From positions 46,397-110,396 of the forward strand of contig CAJWSY010000001.1 in assembly GCA_913045935.1 (NCBI GenBank): 64,000 bases of DNA, written 5' to 3'. Shown in pieces: positions 26,149 through 34,726 of the stretch (position 1 is the first letter of the stretch; each line of letters starts with the position of its first letter). This DNA comes from an uncultured Chloroflexota bacterium. Its GTDB lineage: Bacteria; Chloroflexota; Dehalococcoidia; Lucifugimonadales; GCA-002694895. The position numbers and the translations under genes were made by a program. The notes under the pieces are model-generated. The model made no database searches and was not told the origin of the DNA. It saw only the letters and a program-made list of their open reading frames with translations.

Positions 26149-27291
26149 ATGGATAACTTATTAAATAATGAGTACTACAATAAACTAGGGGTCAGACGAG
26201 TAATTAATTGCGCATCATACCTTACAATGCTAGGCGGGAGTATAATGCCACCTGAAGTTACAGAAGCCATGGATAAAGCATCCGAATGGTTTGTAGATAT
26301 GAAAGAATTAAATATGGCCGCAGGTGATGTTATTGCAAAATTTACTGGAGCTGAAGCAGGATTAGTTACTGCCGGAGCAGCTTCAGCTTTAATGCTTCAA
26401 ACCGCAGCTTGCATAACCGGGACAGATCCAAAAAAAATAAATCAACTTCCAGATACCAATGGTTTGAAAAATGAATTTATAATACATAGATCTCACAAAA
26501 CCAATTATGACCATAACTATCGAAATGCGGGGGCAAAATTAATAGAAATAGGAAATACAGGAGGAACTCATACTTGGGAGTTAGAATCAAACATTAATGA
26601 AAAAACTGCTGGCATAATATACGTCTATGGTCCCAAGCAAAATGGAGCCATAGATATAGAAACCACAATAAAGATAGCGCATAAAAATCAATTACCTGTA
26701 ATTGTAGATGCTGCTGCACTTTTACCTCCTGTGGAAAATCTAATGAAATTCACTCAATTAGGCGCTGATATGGTAGCATTTAGTGGAGGAAAAGGCTTAA
26801 GAGGTCCTCAGTCTACGGGAATATTATGCGGAACAAAAGAATTAATCAATGCAGCCTATTTAAACGCTGCTCCAAATAATGAAGGAATAGGAAGAGTTTC
26901 TAAAGTTTCTAAAGAAGAAATTATAGGACTGATAACTGCATTAGAGTTATTTATAGACCGTGACCATTCAACTATCATGAAAAAATGGGAGCAAGACTGT
27001 GAATTAATTATTGATCAAATAAATTCAAAGGTCAAAGATGTAAATATAAAATATATTAAATCACCTAAAGATCCCAATTTAATTATCGACGAAGACTCAA
27101 CCCATCCCTCAATAATAATATCTTCAGATAAATTTTCTGATCAAGAATTAGAAGAAAAGTTAGCTGAAGGGAATCCCTCGATTAGGGTTAGAAATACTTT
27201 TGAGTATAATGGAATCAAAATTGTAACTTCAAATTTTCATTCAGATGAAGCTCAAATAGTAGCTGAAAAATTAATAAAAATATTATCCTGA
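26149..27291 (+). CDS. SelA-like PLP-dependent enzyme
   Basis: A 380-residue fold-type I PLP protein related to L-seryl-tRNA(Sec) selenium transferase and to D-glucosaminate-6-phosphate ammonia-lyase-like enzymes. The start region KLGVRRVINCASYLTMLGGS is typical; TAGAASALMLQTAACI binds the cofactor phosphate; PVIVDAAALLPP carries the PLP Asp; Lys215 in FSGGKGLRGPQSTG is the Schiff-base lysine. No selB or tRNA-Sec is seen, and the family marks favour a small-molecule lyase or transferase over selenium incorporation. AGGATA lies just before the ATG. Substrate unknown. Confidence 0.82.
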   Translation: MDNLLNNEYYNKLGVRRVINCASYLTMLGGSIMPPEVTEAMDKASEWFVDMKELNMAAGDVIAKFTGAEAGLVTAGAASALMLQTAACITGTDPKKINQLPDTNGLKNEFIIHRSHKTNYDHNYRNAGAKLIEIGNTGGTHTWELESNINEKTAGIIYVYGPKQNGAIDIETTIKIAHKNQLPVIVDAAALLPPVENLMKFTQLGADMVAFSGGKGLRGPQSTGILCGTKELINAAYLNAAPNNEGIGRVSKVSKEEIIGLITALELFIDRDHSTIMKKWEQDCELIIDQINSKVKDVNIKYIKSPKDPNLIIDEDSTHPSIIISSDKFSDQELEEKLAEGNPSIRVRNTFEYNGIKIVTSNFHSDEAQIVAEKLIKILS

Positions 27292-28200
27292 TAAGTGGCT
27301 TAAATATTGTGAAACATAATCAAAACCAATAGAATCTATAAATGCTTCTTGTAATCTCTTAGTTATTTTCCCTGGAATATCTCCATTTCCGATTTGCCTA
27401 CCATTAACAGAACCTACTGGTACAATGCAAAAACTTGTAGATGTAACAAACATTTCATCTGCGGTAAATGCATCGTAAGAATCTAAATCTTTCTCAACTA
27501 CTGGCATTCCTAACCCTTTAGCAAGATTCATTGAATCAGATCTGCCTATACCTGCTAAGACATATTTTTCTTTTGGTGTAAAAATCTGATTATTTTTTAC
27601 AATAAATATATTTGCACCAGAACCTTCAGTAAGATTACCATTTTCATCTAAGAGTATAGCTTTGGCATCTTCTCTGTAATTATGTGCTTCAATGTCTGCC
27701 AAATTAAAATTAATATATTGATTAACTTTAGCTCTTGGACTTAAAGCTTCGTGAGAAGTTCTTCTTATAGAAGAAATAATCAAAGGGATTCCTGATTTAT
27801 AATACTCGCATCTTTCAGCTAATGGTAAAGGAACACAATGGATAATCACATTAGGAATAACGGGGCCATCCGAAGTTCTTTTTGATCCTCTAGTTATTCT
27901 CAAAAACACCCAATAATCATCTTTTTCAGTGAGTAAATGGTTGTTTAATTCTAATAATTTATTAGTAAATTCTATTAATTCTTTCTTGTTATATGGAGAT
28001 TCAATTTGCATATATTTCAACGACATAAATAATCTGTCTATGTGTTCTTCTAATTTATAAATCTCTCCTCTGAAAGTACGACATGTGTCAAAGACAGCAT
28101 CACCCCTGGTAAAGCCACCGTCGTGAATTGGTATCACAGCATCTTTGTCAGTTACATACTCACCATTAATAAACGTATACAAATCTTGTACTTTTACCAT
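27283..28200 (-). CDS. Class IV aminotransferase (branched-chain/D-amino-acid type)
   Basis: A 305-residue fold-type IV PLP transaminase. Marks are FINGEYVTDKDAVIPIHDGGFTRGDAVFDT at the N-terminus, the PLP Lys158 in SPRAKVNQYINFNLAD, DENGNLTEGSGANIF and the phosphate-binding VTSTSFCIVPVG. The family includes IlvE, D-alanine aminotransferase and aminodeoxychorismate lyase. Motifs lean towards IlvE-like, but the substrate is not certain. AGGGTATATTT precedes the ATG. Its 3' end overlaps the SelA-like gene by 9 nt tail to tail. Confidence 0.87.
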   Translation of the reverse strand: MVKVQDLYTFINGEYVTDKDAVIPIHDGGFTRGDAVFDTCRTFRGEIYKLEEHIDRLFMSLKYMQIESPYNKKELIEFTNKLLELNNHLLTEKDDYWVFLRITRGSKRTSDGPVIPNVIIHCVPLPLAERCEYYKSGIPLIISSIRRTSHEALSPRAKVNQYINFNLADIEAHNYREDAKAILLDENGNLTEGSGANIFIVKNNQIFTPKEKYVLAGIGRSDSMNLAKGLGMPVVEKDLDSYDAFTADEMFVTSTSFCIVPVGSVNGRQIGNGDIPGKITKRLQEAFIDSIGFDYVSQYLSHLSG

Positions 28201-28223
28201 AAATATACCCTATAAAATTTATT

Positions 28224-29060
28224 TTAGTGATTATACTGCCTTTTATAGTGAAAAAGAAAGTGCTGTATAATTCCTGAATAAGGACCAAAGTGATTTTGTG
28301 CCCATTCTCTTTTTTTTAACATTGATAATTTCTTGTTAACACCATAATCATCAACAAGTACTCTTTCGACCCATAAATCAACCGGGAAAGCATAAGATTT
28401 TTTTAATGAATATACCAAAACACAATTTGCCACTTTGTCACCAACTCCTGGGAATTTCAATAAAGCTTTAAGTGAGTTTTCATAGTTATAGTTAAATAAA
28501 TCATAAATCAAATCTAAATTATTATTTAATAATTTAGATGTTCCTAAAACATATTTAGCTCTATATCCCAAAGAAAAATTTCGTAGAGATTTTTCATCTA
28601 GATCAGAAAGGATACCCGGAGTTGGAAAAGTATGTCCTACTTCTGTGTCTATTTTTTTTTCTACACCTAGTTTCAAGCTTAAATCATTAATAGATTTAGA
28701 TATTTTGGGAACATTCGACCATGCTGAAATAATGAACGAAATCAAACACTCCCACGGATCTTGATTTAAAACTTTCATGCCTTTAAATCTTTTATATGCT
28801 AAATATGCATTATGGTCATCAAGATTTTCAAAAATCTGATAATAATTATTGTTCAAATCAAAATATTCAATAATTTCTGATTCAAACTTTGTATTTTCAG
28901 AATTCGTATATTCAATACAATTGTTATATTTTCTTAACTTTATAAATGTATTCTTAATATAACCATAATACCATTCGTTTTTTTTATACCATCTAAATGC
29001 CTGCCCACTAAATAAAGTGCTGTCTAAATCTAAATCATGTATTAATTTAATTTGATACAT
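28224..29060 (-). CDS. ogg: 8-oxoguanine DNA glycosylase (OGG1 type)
   Basis: Base-excision enzyme that removes 8-oxo-guanine and nicks the strand. About 278 residues. OGG_N domain with TLFSGQAFRWYK, then a HhH-GPD domain: ALLKFPGVGDKVANCVLVYSL holds the hairpin and the catalytic Lys (KVANC), and AFPVDLWVERVL the conserved Asp. This form is common in eukaryotes and some bacteria; E. coli uses the unrelated MutM. I start it at 29060 (MYQIKLIHDLDLDSTLFSG), after the stop of dinG at 29077, because the longer start at 29144 would run 68 nt into dinG and add unlike sequence. No strong Shine-Dalgarno. Confidence 0.9.
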   Translation of the reverse strand: MYQIKLIHDLDLDSTLFSGQAFRWYKKNEWYYGYIKNTFIKLRKYNNCIEYTNSENTKFESEIIEYFDLNNNYYQIFENLDDHNAYLAYKRFKGMKVLNQDPWECLISFIISAWSNVPKISKSINDLSLKLGVEKKIDTEVGHTFPTPGILSDLDEKSLRNFSLGYRAKYVLGTSKLLNNNLDLIYDLFNYNYENSLKALLKFPGVGDKVANCVLVYSLKKSYAFPVDLWVERVLVDDYGVNKKLSMLKKREWAQNHFGPYSGIIQHFLFHYKRQYNH

Positions 29061-29076
29061 ATTGTTTAAAAAAAAA

Positions 29077-31836
29077 TTATAAATAATCTTCTTCCCCAAA
29101 ATCCAATTTTCCACCTGGTAGTGATTCAAGAAAAATTTTACCATATTGTTTTGTTATGACTCTTGGATCTAATAATAGTACTTTCCCTTTATCATTTTCA
29201 TTTCTTATCAATCGTCCAAATCCCTGCTTGAATTTAATGATTGCACGAGGAATTGCATACTCAAAAAAAGGAGTTTTGTATTGTTCTGATCTTGCCTGGA
29301 ATAATGGATGAGTAGGGACATCAAAAGGTAATTTCAAAATTATTAATAATTTTAAAGAACCGTCATCAATATCTACACCTTCCCAAAAACTAGACGTACC
29401 TAAAATTAAAGATTGGGGATTTTTTTTAAATCTTTTAAGAATTTGATGTGGAGACCCATCTAAACCTTGAGCTAGAACATTAATATTATATTCATCTAAT
29501 TTATCTTTCAAAATTTTACTTGTTTCACGTAATGCTTGATGAGATGTGAATAGAGCCATAGAAAACCCTTTCATATCAGTTACATTTTCAAAAATAATTT
29601 TACTTGTTTCTGTTAAATAATTTGACGAATTTGGTTCTGGTAAAAATTTAGGAATTACAATATTTACTGATTCGTCATAATCAAATGGAGACCCAAAAGA
29701 CATTGTCAAATCCACTTTTAATCCCACTGTGTTTCTTAAATGCGTAAAATTATCGTTTGAGTTTAAAGTTGCACTAGTAAGTATTGTACTTTCTAAATTT
29801 GAAAATAAATTTTCATTTAATAAATCTGACACATTAATCGGCGCTGAAAAAAATTCGTTATTGTTAAATCTTTCATTTTTTTCAATCCAAAAAACATTTG
29901 TTTCGTTTTTATCTAAAAACATTTCGTCTAAGTTTGATTTAGCAGTGTTATAATTCTCTGTCCATTCAGTGATTAAATCATTCAAATTTTCTACTAAAGA
30001 TTTATTTTTATTTACATTATCTTTTACAAATTTAAATATCAATGTTAACTCTTCCAACAATCTATCTAATTTGAGTTTGCAATCATTCCATTCAGTAATA
30101 ATTTTAGTATCAAACTTATTATTCTTCGTTACTCTCAAAGTCTTTATACCGGCACTTTTAGTTGCATTGGAATTAATAACAATGTTAACTTCATTAATAA
30201 ATTCTTTAAGGGTTAACACTGATTCCTCTGATTTTTTGTTTAATTTATTTTTTCGTTGATTATAGTCAGAGTCTTCGTCAAAGATATCTGTTTGAGTTTT
30301 AAATTCAATAGATATAATTCTTTCAATAATTTCAAGTATATTTATTTTACCCAAATCTAATTTGGACAAATCCCTTAGAACTCTTTCGTCAATTCTCCAT
30401 CCCAAATGCTGTGAAGCGACATCTTCTAAATTATGTGCTTCATCAATAATCAAAACTTCATGATTTGGGATAAGTTGATTCAGTGATTTAACATCACTCA
30501 TCAGTAGCGCATGATTAACAACAATCACGTCACATTCTTCTGCTCTTATTTTTGAATCATTAAAAAAACATCCTGAGTTTTTCCCAAAACATTTTCTATT
30601 CTTATGCGTTAGTTTAGACCAAAAATTTGAATCAACATATTTACTTAATCCTAATTCAGATTTGTCACCACTGGTGGTATTATTAATCCAAACTAGAATT
30701 TTAGCAAGAAATCTAGCATATTCAATGTCTTCTGTTTTTTCAAGCAACTGATTTCCCAATGAACTTAAACACAAATAATTATCTCTTCCTTTTAAAGTGC
30801 AATAGTTGAAAGAATTATCAGTAGATTGAATTTTATTTAATATTTCATTCACCAAAGGTAAATCTTTTGAATAAAGTTGTTCCTGTAAATTTATTGTATT
30901 TGTAGATACAACAATTTTTTTTCCTGTATTCAGCGCATATATTGCAGATGGCAATAAATAAGCAAGTGACTTCCCAACACCCGTACCTGCCTCAACGGCT
31001 ATATTTTTATTTTCATAAATTGATTTCAAAACAATGTCTGACATTTCATGCTGTTGAGATCTGTATGAAAAATTACTAAGTAAAGAATTCAAAATTTCAC
31101 TTTCGTCACTAAAAACTTGGTCTACAACTTCATCTTGTAATGTAACATTTGATTTTGTGTAATTAATATTTTCATTTTTAGTAATTAATTCGATTAAGGA
31201 AAAATGTTCAGTTGTTTCTTCGTACTCAAAAACCAAATCATTAAATAAAAAATACAATTCTTCATCTTCCTTCAAAATTAAGCTTTTTATTAAAGATTTG
31301 ACTCTTATATCTAATTTTTCAAATTTATTTATTAGATATATAAACACTTGCATAGTATATTCGGCATCAGATTTGGCTCTATGTGCGTTTAATTGATTTA
31401 CACCTATGTAATTACATATGGATCCTAAAGATAAATCCTGTAATTCAGGTAACATAATCTGAGCAAATCTCCATGTATCTATAAAAATATTATTTAAATC
31501 CATTCCACTTTGATAAAGAAATCCTTTGTCAAACCCAACATTATGGCCAATAATTACAGAATCATTTAAAAAACTTTCTAATTTTGGAGAAATATCATCA
31601 AACATTGGAGCATCATGCAGATCATTATCTGTAATTCCTGTCAAATTTTGAACAAATGAATTTATAGCAACACCGGGATTTACAAAAGTTTCAAACTCTG
31701 ATTCTTTAATTCCAAAATGATCATACTTAACTGATCCTATTTCAATAATTTTATCTTTTTCTTGTGATAATCCTGTGGTTTCAAGATCAATTGAAATAAT
31801 AGATTTATTAAATGTAATGTTATTTTCTAAAATCAT
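29077..31836 (-). CDS. dinG: DinG-family helicase with N-terminal DnaQ-like exonuclease
   Basis: A 919-residue fusion of an exonuclease with an XPD-like superfamily 2 helicase, the layout known from Bacillus-type DinG. The exonuclease part (about 10-170) has Asp17/Glu19 in SIDLETTGL, GHNVGFDKGF and HRAKSDAEY. The helicase part has Walker A EAGTGVGKS (283-290 region), the DEAH box LIIDEAHNLEDV, and FGRLIRNENDKG near the end. Cysteines (YLCL, KCFGKNSGCF) stand where the Fe-S cluster of XPD-type enzymes lies, but the fourth ligand is unclear. Start codon overlaps the PHP gene stop by 4 nt. Confidence 0.93.
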   Translation of the reverse strand: MILENNITFNKSIISIDLETTGLSQEKDKIIEIGSVKYDHFGIKESEFETFVNPGVAINSFVQNLTGITDNDLHDAPMFDDISPKLESFLNDSVIIGHNVGFDKGFLYQSGMDLNNIFIDTWRFAQIMLPELQDLSLGSICNYIGVNQLNAHRAKSDAEYTMQVFIYLINKFEKLDIRVKSLIKSLILKEDEELYFLFNDLVFEYEETTEHFSLIELITKNENINYTKSNVTLQDEVVDQVFSDESEILNSLLSNFSYRSQQHEMSDIVLKSIYENKNIAVEAGTGVGKSLAYLLPSAIYALNTGKKIVVSTNTINLQEQLYSKDLPLVNEILNKIQSTDNSFNYCTLKGRDNYLCLSSLGNQLLEKTEDIEYARFLAKILVWINNTTSGDKSELGLSKYVDSNFWSKLTHKNRKCFGKNSGCFFNDSKIRAEECDVIVVNHALLMSDVKSLNQLIPNHEVLIIDEAHNLEDVASQHLGWRIDERVLRDLSKLDLGKINILEIIERIISIEFKTQTDIFDEDSDYNQRKNKLNKKSEESVLTLKEFINEVNIVINSNATKSAGIKTLRVTKNNKFDTKIITEWNDCKLKLDRLLEELTLIFKFVKDNVNKNKSLVENLNDLITEWTENYNTAKSNLDEMFLDKNETNVFWIEKNERFNNNEFFSAPINVSDLLNENLFSNLESTILTSATLNSNDNFTHLRNTVGLKVDLTMSFGSPFDYDESVNIVIPKFLPEPNSSNYLTETSKIIFENVTDMKGFSMALFTSHQALRETSKILKDKLDEYNINVLAQGLDGSPHQILKRFKKNPQSLILGTSSFWEGVDIDDGSLKLLIILKLPFDVPTHPLFQARSEQYKTPFFEYAIPRAIIKFKQGFGRLIRNENDKGKVLLLDPRVITKQYGKIFLESLPGGKLDFGEEDYL

Positions 31837-32543
31837 ATGCTATCAATTGTAAAATAATTTTCATTAACTGGGATCCATCGGTTTTCAGATTTGTAAACAG
31901 GAGTAACTTTATTGCTTTGCAACTGCAATACTATGTCATCTAACTGATCAGTTTCGTAATCAAATTTTGTAGCAAATGTACCTACTCCTGATTCAGAATG
32001 AGCATCACTCCCTGCTGTCATAACTTTATTATTCATAGTAGCAGCAAGAAAAGCAAATCTGTTTTCTTCTATATTATTTCCTCCATTTAAAACTTCTACG
32101 CCATCAACTTGATCAAATAAATAGTTAGATGAAAATTCATTAATGTCTGGAATATATTCTTGTCCTTTATATAACAAGTTATGTTGGAATTTTTCTTTAC
32201 CAAATAATCTTCTTGCAGGATGCGCTGAAATTAAAAAAGCATTATTTTCTTTTGCAAATTGTTTTAATAAATCAATATCATGTGAACCAGGTAAATATTT
32301 ATTAAATCCTATAGCTACAACATGTCCGTAATTTGTACTAATTTCTATGCATCTAAAAATTTTTAATTTATAGTAAGAAAAGACATCTTCGATCAATTTT
32401 TTATCTTTTTCCCAAATACTACTATGCTCAGTTAAACAAGCGCCATCTAAACCTCTGTCAATAAGCTTTTCTGCTGCATCTTCTATTTTCAGACTGCTAT
32501 CACTGCTACCTAATATTGTATGTAGATGTAAATCTAAAATCAT
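31833..32543 (-). CDS. PHP-domain metal-dependent phosphoesterase
   Basis: A 236-residue PHP protein. The first metal motif is LDLHLHTILGSSDSS (HxH); LTEHSSIW gives a further His, ISAHPARR another, and GSDAHSESGVG the late Asp-His pair. The family acts on phosphate esters such as histidinol phosphate or nucleoside 3',5'-bisphosphates, and PHP domains also occur in DNA polymerases; the substrate is unknown here. AGGATTCT sits right before the ATG. It is coupled to dinG by a 4-nt overlap, so a nucleic-acid-related job is possible but unproven. Confidence 0.85.
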   Translation of the reverse strand: MILDLHLHTILGSSDSSLKIEDAAEKLIDRGLDGACLTEHSSIWEKDKKLIEDVFSYYKLKIFRCIEISTNYGHVVAIGFNKYLPGSHDIDLLKQFAKENNAFLISAHPARRLFGKEKFQHNLLYKGQEYIPDINEFSSNYLFDQVDGVEVLNGGNNIEENRFAFLAATMNNKVMTAGSDAHSESGVGTFATKFDYETDQLDDIVLQLQSNKVTPVYKSENRWIPVNENYFTIDSI

Positions 32544-32549
32544 AGAATC

Positions 32550-32921
32550 CTAAGCATTAATCATAAATGGTAATAACCATAAATTTAAAATCAAAAACCC
32601 TATATATCCTACTAAAACTATCTTTAGAATTTTAAAAATTAAAAAGCTCCCAAACATGAAAATCAATCCTAATACAATTATCAATAAACTGTAAATTAAG
32701 GTGTTATCAATTAGAACAAAAATAGATCCAATTACAAAAGATAGCCCCGCGCAGACTGGGTAAGTTAGCATTACACTAATAAAAATAAATTTCGGATTAA
32801 CTTTACTAGGAGAAGGTCCTGCTTTTTTTAAATTTATAAATGATGCAGCAAGGAATAAGTTTGCATATAAAAAAGCTAAAATTATTCCACTAAACAAACT
32901 CGGTACTAATATATCTTGCAA
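32550..32921 (-). CDS. Hypothetical four-helix membrane protein
   Basis: A 123-residue protein I do not recognise. Four hydrophobic segments, about residues 9-29, 47-68, 76-96 and 100-120, span most of the length, with a short polar loop KKAGPSPSKVNPK between the first two. The start is a TTG at 32921 with a perfect GGAGG at 6 nt, provided by the last codons of ispE (which stops 1 nt before). It is flanked by ispE and the PHP gene, apparently in one operon. No enzymatic motif. Confidence 0.75.
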   Translation of the reverse strand: MQDILVPSLFSGIILAFLYANLFLAASFINLKKAGPSPSKVNPKFIFISVMLTYPVCAGLSFVIGSIFVLIDNTLIYSLLIIVLGLIFMFGSFLIFKILKIVLVGYIGFLILNLWLLPFMINA

Positions 32922-33773
32922 TTATTTCCTCCAAGGAAAAGCTAAAAATTTTTTATAATGTTTAACATCTATATTTTCATACACATGCTTTGCTTTTTGA
33001 ACATCATCATAAAGACAAAAAAGAGAACTTCCACTCCCTGATAAGTAAATCTCATTATCAATTTGTTTATTTAAAAAAGCTTTGAAATCTGATGCCTCAG
33101 GGTATAAATCATTTATATAATTGTCGAAAACATTAAAACATTTAATTGAGCCAAGTCCAAAAGAACGTCCCACAATACAATTGATTAATTGATTAGTATT
33201 TTCCCCTGAAGAAAATTCCGAAACTTTAATCATATTATATGCTCTAAAAGTTTTTTTTGGAATTCTTAATCCATCATGAAATATTAAGATCGCTCCATGT
33301 GGTAACGCATCAATATTCTCTGTTTCATTACCTTTTCCTTTCAACAAGTTAATCCCCGGTTTGAAAAACATATTTACATCCATTCCTAAGTTGTTACCAA
33401 TGGATTTAAAATCAGAAAAATCTAAATTAAGATCCCATAATTCATTCATTCCAAATAAAAAATTAGCTGCGTTACCACTTCCACCACCTAATCCTGCATC
33501 TAAAGGAATGTTCTTTTTTAAATGTACTTTGGTAGGCAAATCGCCAAATTTAGCTAGCAAAATTTGGTATCCCTTGTATATTAAATTTTCATTTTGAGCT
33601 ATATCAGAATCGGTTTTTATTTCAAAATCTTCTGATTTTTCCAATCTGATTTCATCACACAAATCCATATTTAAGACTAAAGATCTGATTTCATGGAAAT
33701 TATCATGAAATTTTTTCAGTATCTCTAAAGTTAAATTTAGTTTGGAAGGTGATTTTAAACTAATATTTTTCAT
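32922..33773 (-). CDS. ispE: 4-diphosphocytidyl-2-C-methyl-D-erythritol kinase
   Basis: Fourth enzyme of the MEP isoprenoid pathway; ATP-dependent phosphorylation of CDP-methylerythritol. 283 residues, GHMP kinase family. Motif 1 is SPSKLNLTLEIL near the N-terminus; motif 2 PLDAGLGGGSGNAANFLFGMN (near 90-110) binds ATP; motif 3 YLSGSGSSLFCLY is close to the C-terminus. The usual gene order rsmA-ispE is kept. ATG follows the rsmA stop directly (TAAATG). Confidence 0.95.
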   Translation of the reverse strand: MKNISLKSPSKLNLTLEILKKFHDNFHEIRSLVLNMDLCDEIRLEKSEDFEIKTDSDIAQNENLIYKGYQILLAKFGDLPTKVHLKKNIPLDAGLGGGSGNAANFLFGMNELWDLNLDFSDFKSIGNNLGMDVNMFFKPGINLLKGKGNETENIDALPHGAILIFHDGLRIPKKTFRAYNMIKVSEFSSGENTNQLINCIVGRSFGLGSIKCFNVFDNYINDLYPEASDFKAFLNKQIDNEIYLSGSGSSLFCLYDDVQKAKHVYENIDVKHYKKFLAFPWRK

Positions 33774-34568
33774 TTATTTTTTATATATAAAATATAATTT
33801 AACCCAATCATCTACACTCAAATTTTGAGGTCTTAGATTTAAATTGATCTTTGATTGATTTAATATTTCAACAGCTTCATTTTTGGATATTTTGTGACCT
33901 GAAGCAATATTATTTAATATAGTTTTTCTTCTACTAATAAAACTTTTTCCTACAAAATCTGAAAACTTATTTATATCTGAAATGTTAATTTTAGGTTTTT
34001 CATAAGGAATCAGTTTTAATACTGCTGAAGTTACTTTTGGTTTTGGTTTAAACGCAGTTGATTTAACTTGAAATAAAATTTCAGATTTACAAAATATTCC
34101 TATCATAATAGTAAGATATCCCCGAAATTTTTCGTCTCCAATAATACGTTTTGCCACTTCTAATTGAAGCATTACTATCATAAATTCAGGTTTGGGTAGT
34201 GATTGTAAAAAATTTAAAATAATTTTATTTGCCACATTATAAGGCAAGTTTCCAACAAACTTGTATTTTTCTTTATTGTCTAAATAATCTTCAATCTTAA
34301 ATAATTTAGCATCAGCTTTAATTATATTTACGTTTTCAGATTCGTATTTTGACGACAAATTTAAATATAAATTGTCATCTAATTCAATAGCTAACAAAGA
34401 ACTTACTTTTTCATAAATCATTTCCGTTAAGGCACCTTTCCCTGGACCAACTTCAATAACCTTATCGTCTTTGTTTAAATACAAATTATTTATAATTTTG
34501 GTTTTAATTTGTTTATCAACCAAAAAATTTTGACCTAATGATTTTTTTGCATATATACGTCTACTCAT
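33774..34568 (-). CDS. rsmA: 16S rRNA dimethyladenosine transferase
   Basis: KsgA/RsmA adds two methyl groups to each of two adjacent adenines in the 3'-terminal helix of 16S rRNA. 264 residues. N-terminal KKSLGQNFLVD; SAM motif VIEVGPGKGALTE; catalytic motif NLPYNVANKII; C-terminal RRKTILNNI and LRPQNLSVDDWVKL. All are intact. No Shine-Dalgarno; upstream lies a short region with a repeated 11-mer shared with the divergent tRNA-Lys gene. Confidence 0.96.
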   Translation of the reverse strand: MSRRIYAKKSLGQNFLVDKQIKTKIINNLYLNKDDKVIEVGPGKGALTEMIYEKVSSLLAIELDDNLYLNLSSKYESENVNIIKADAKLFKIEDYLDNKEKYKFVGNLPYNVANKIILNFLQSLPKPEFMIVMLQLEVAKRIIGDEKFRGYLTIMIGIFCKSEILFQVKSTAFKPKPKVTSAVLKLIPYEKPKINISDINKFSDFVGKSFISRRKTILNNIASGHKISKNEAVEILNQSKINLNLRPQNLSVDDWVKLYFIYKK

Positions 34569-34581
34569 ATTTAATAGATAA

Positions 34582-34618
34582 TATCACAATAAGTAAATAA
34601 ATTGATTTATCACAATAA
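34582..34618. repeat. Two direct copies of an 11-mer between rsmA and tRNA-Lys
   Basis: TATCACAATAA occurs at 34582-34592 and again at 34608-34618, 26 bp start to start (about two and a half helical turns). It lies in the divergent intergenic region and could be a regulator site or chance in AT-rich DNA. Confidence 0.4.
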
Positions 34619-34637
34619 AAAATCTTTTAATATGTAT

Positions 34638-34709
34638 GGGCCGGTAGCTCAGAGGTAGAGCAAATGACTCTTAATCATTAGGTCGAGGGTTCGAATCCCT
34701 CCCGGCTCA
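34638..34709 (+). tRNA. tRNA-Lys (anticodon CUU)
   Basis: A 72-nt cloverleaf. Acceptor GGGCCGG pairs with CCGGCTC (one G-U pair), D arm GCTC/GAGC, anticodon stem AATGA/TCATT with loop CTCTTAA giving CTT, and T arm GAGGG-TTCGAAT-CCCTC. The discriminator is A. CCA is not encoded. A strong AAAGGAG of the next gene follows 9 nt later. Confidence 0.97.
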
Positions 34710-34726
34710 TAATCAAAGGAGAAAAT

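Noticed and set aside
26149-27291. True SelA (selenocysteine synthase)
   Set aside because: It is shorter than SelA and lacks selB, selD and tRNA-Sec nearby; it fits the SelA-like small-molecule group better.
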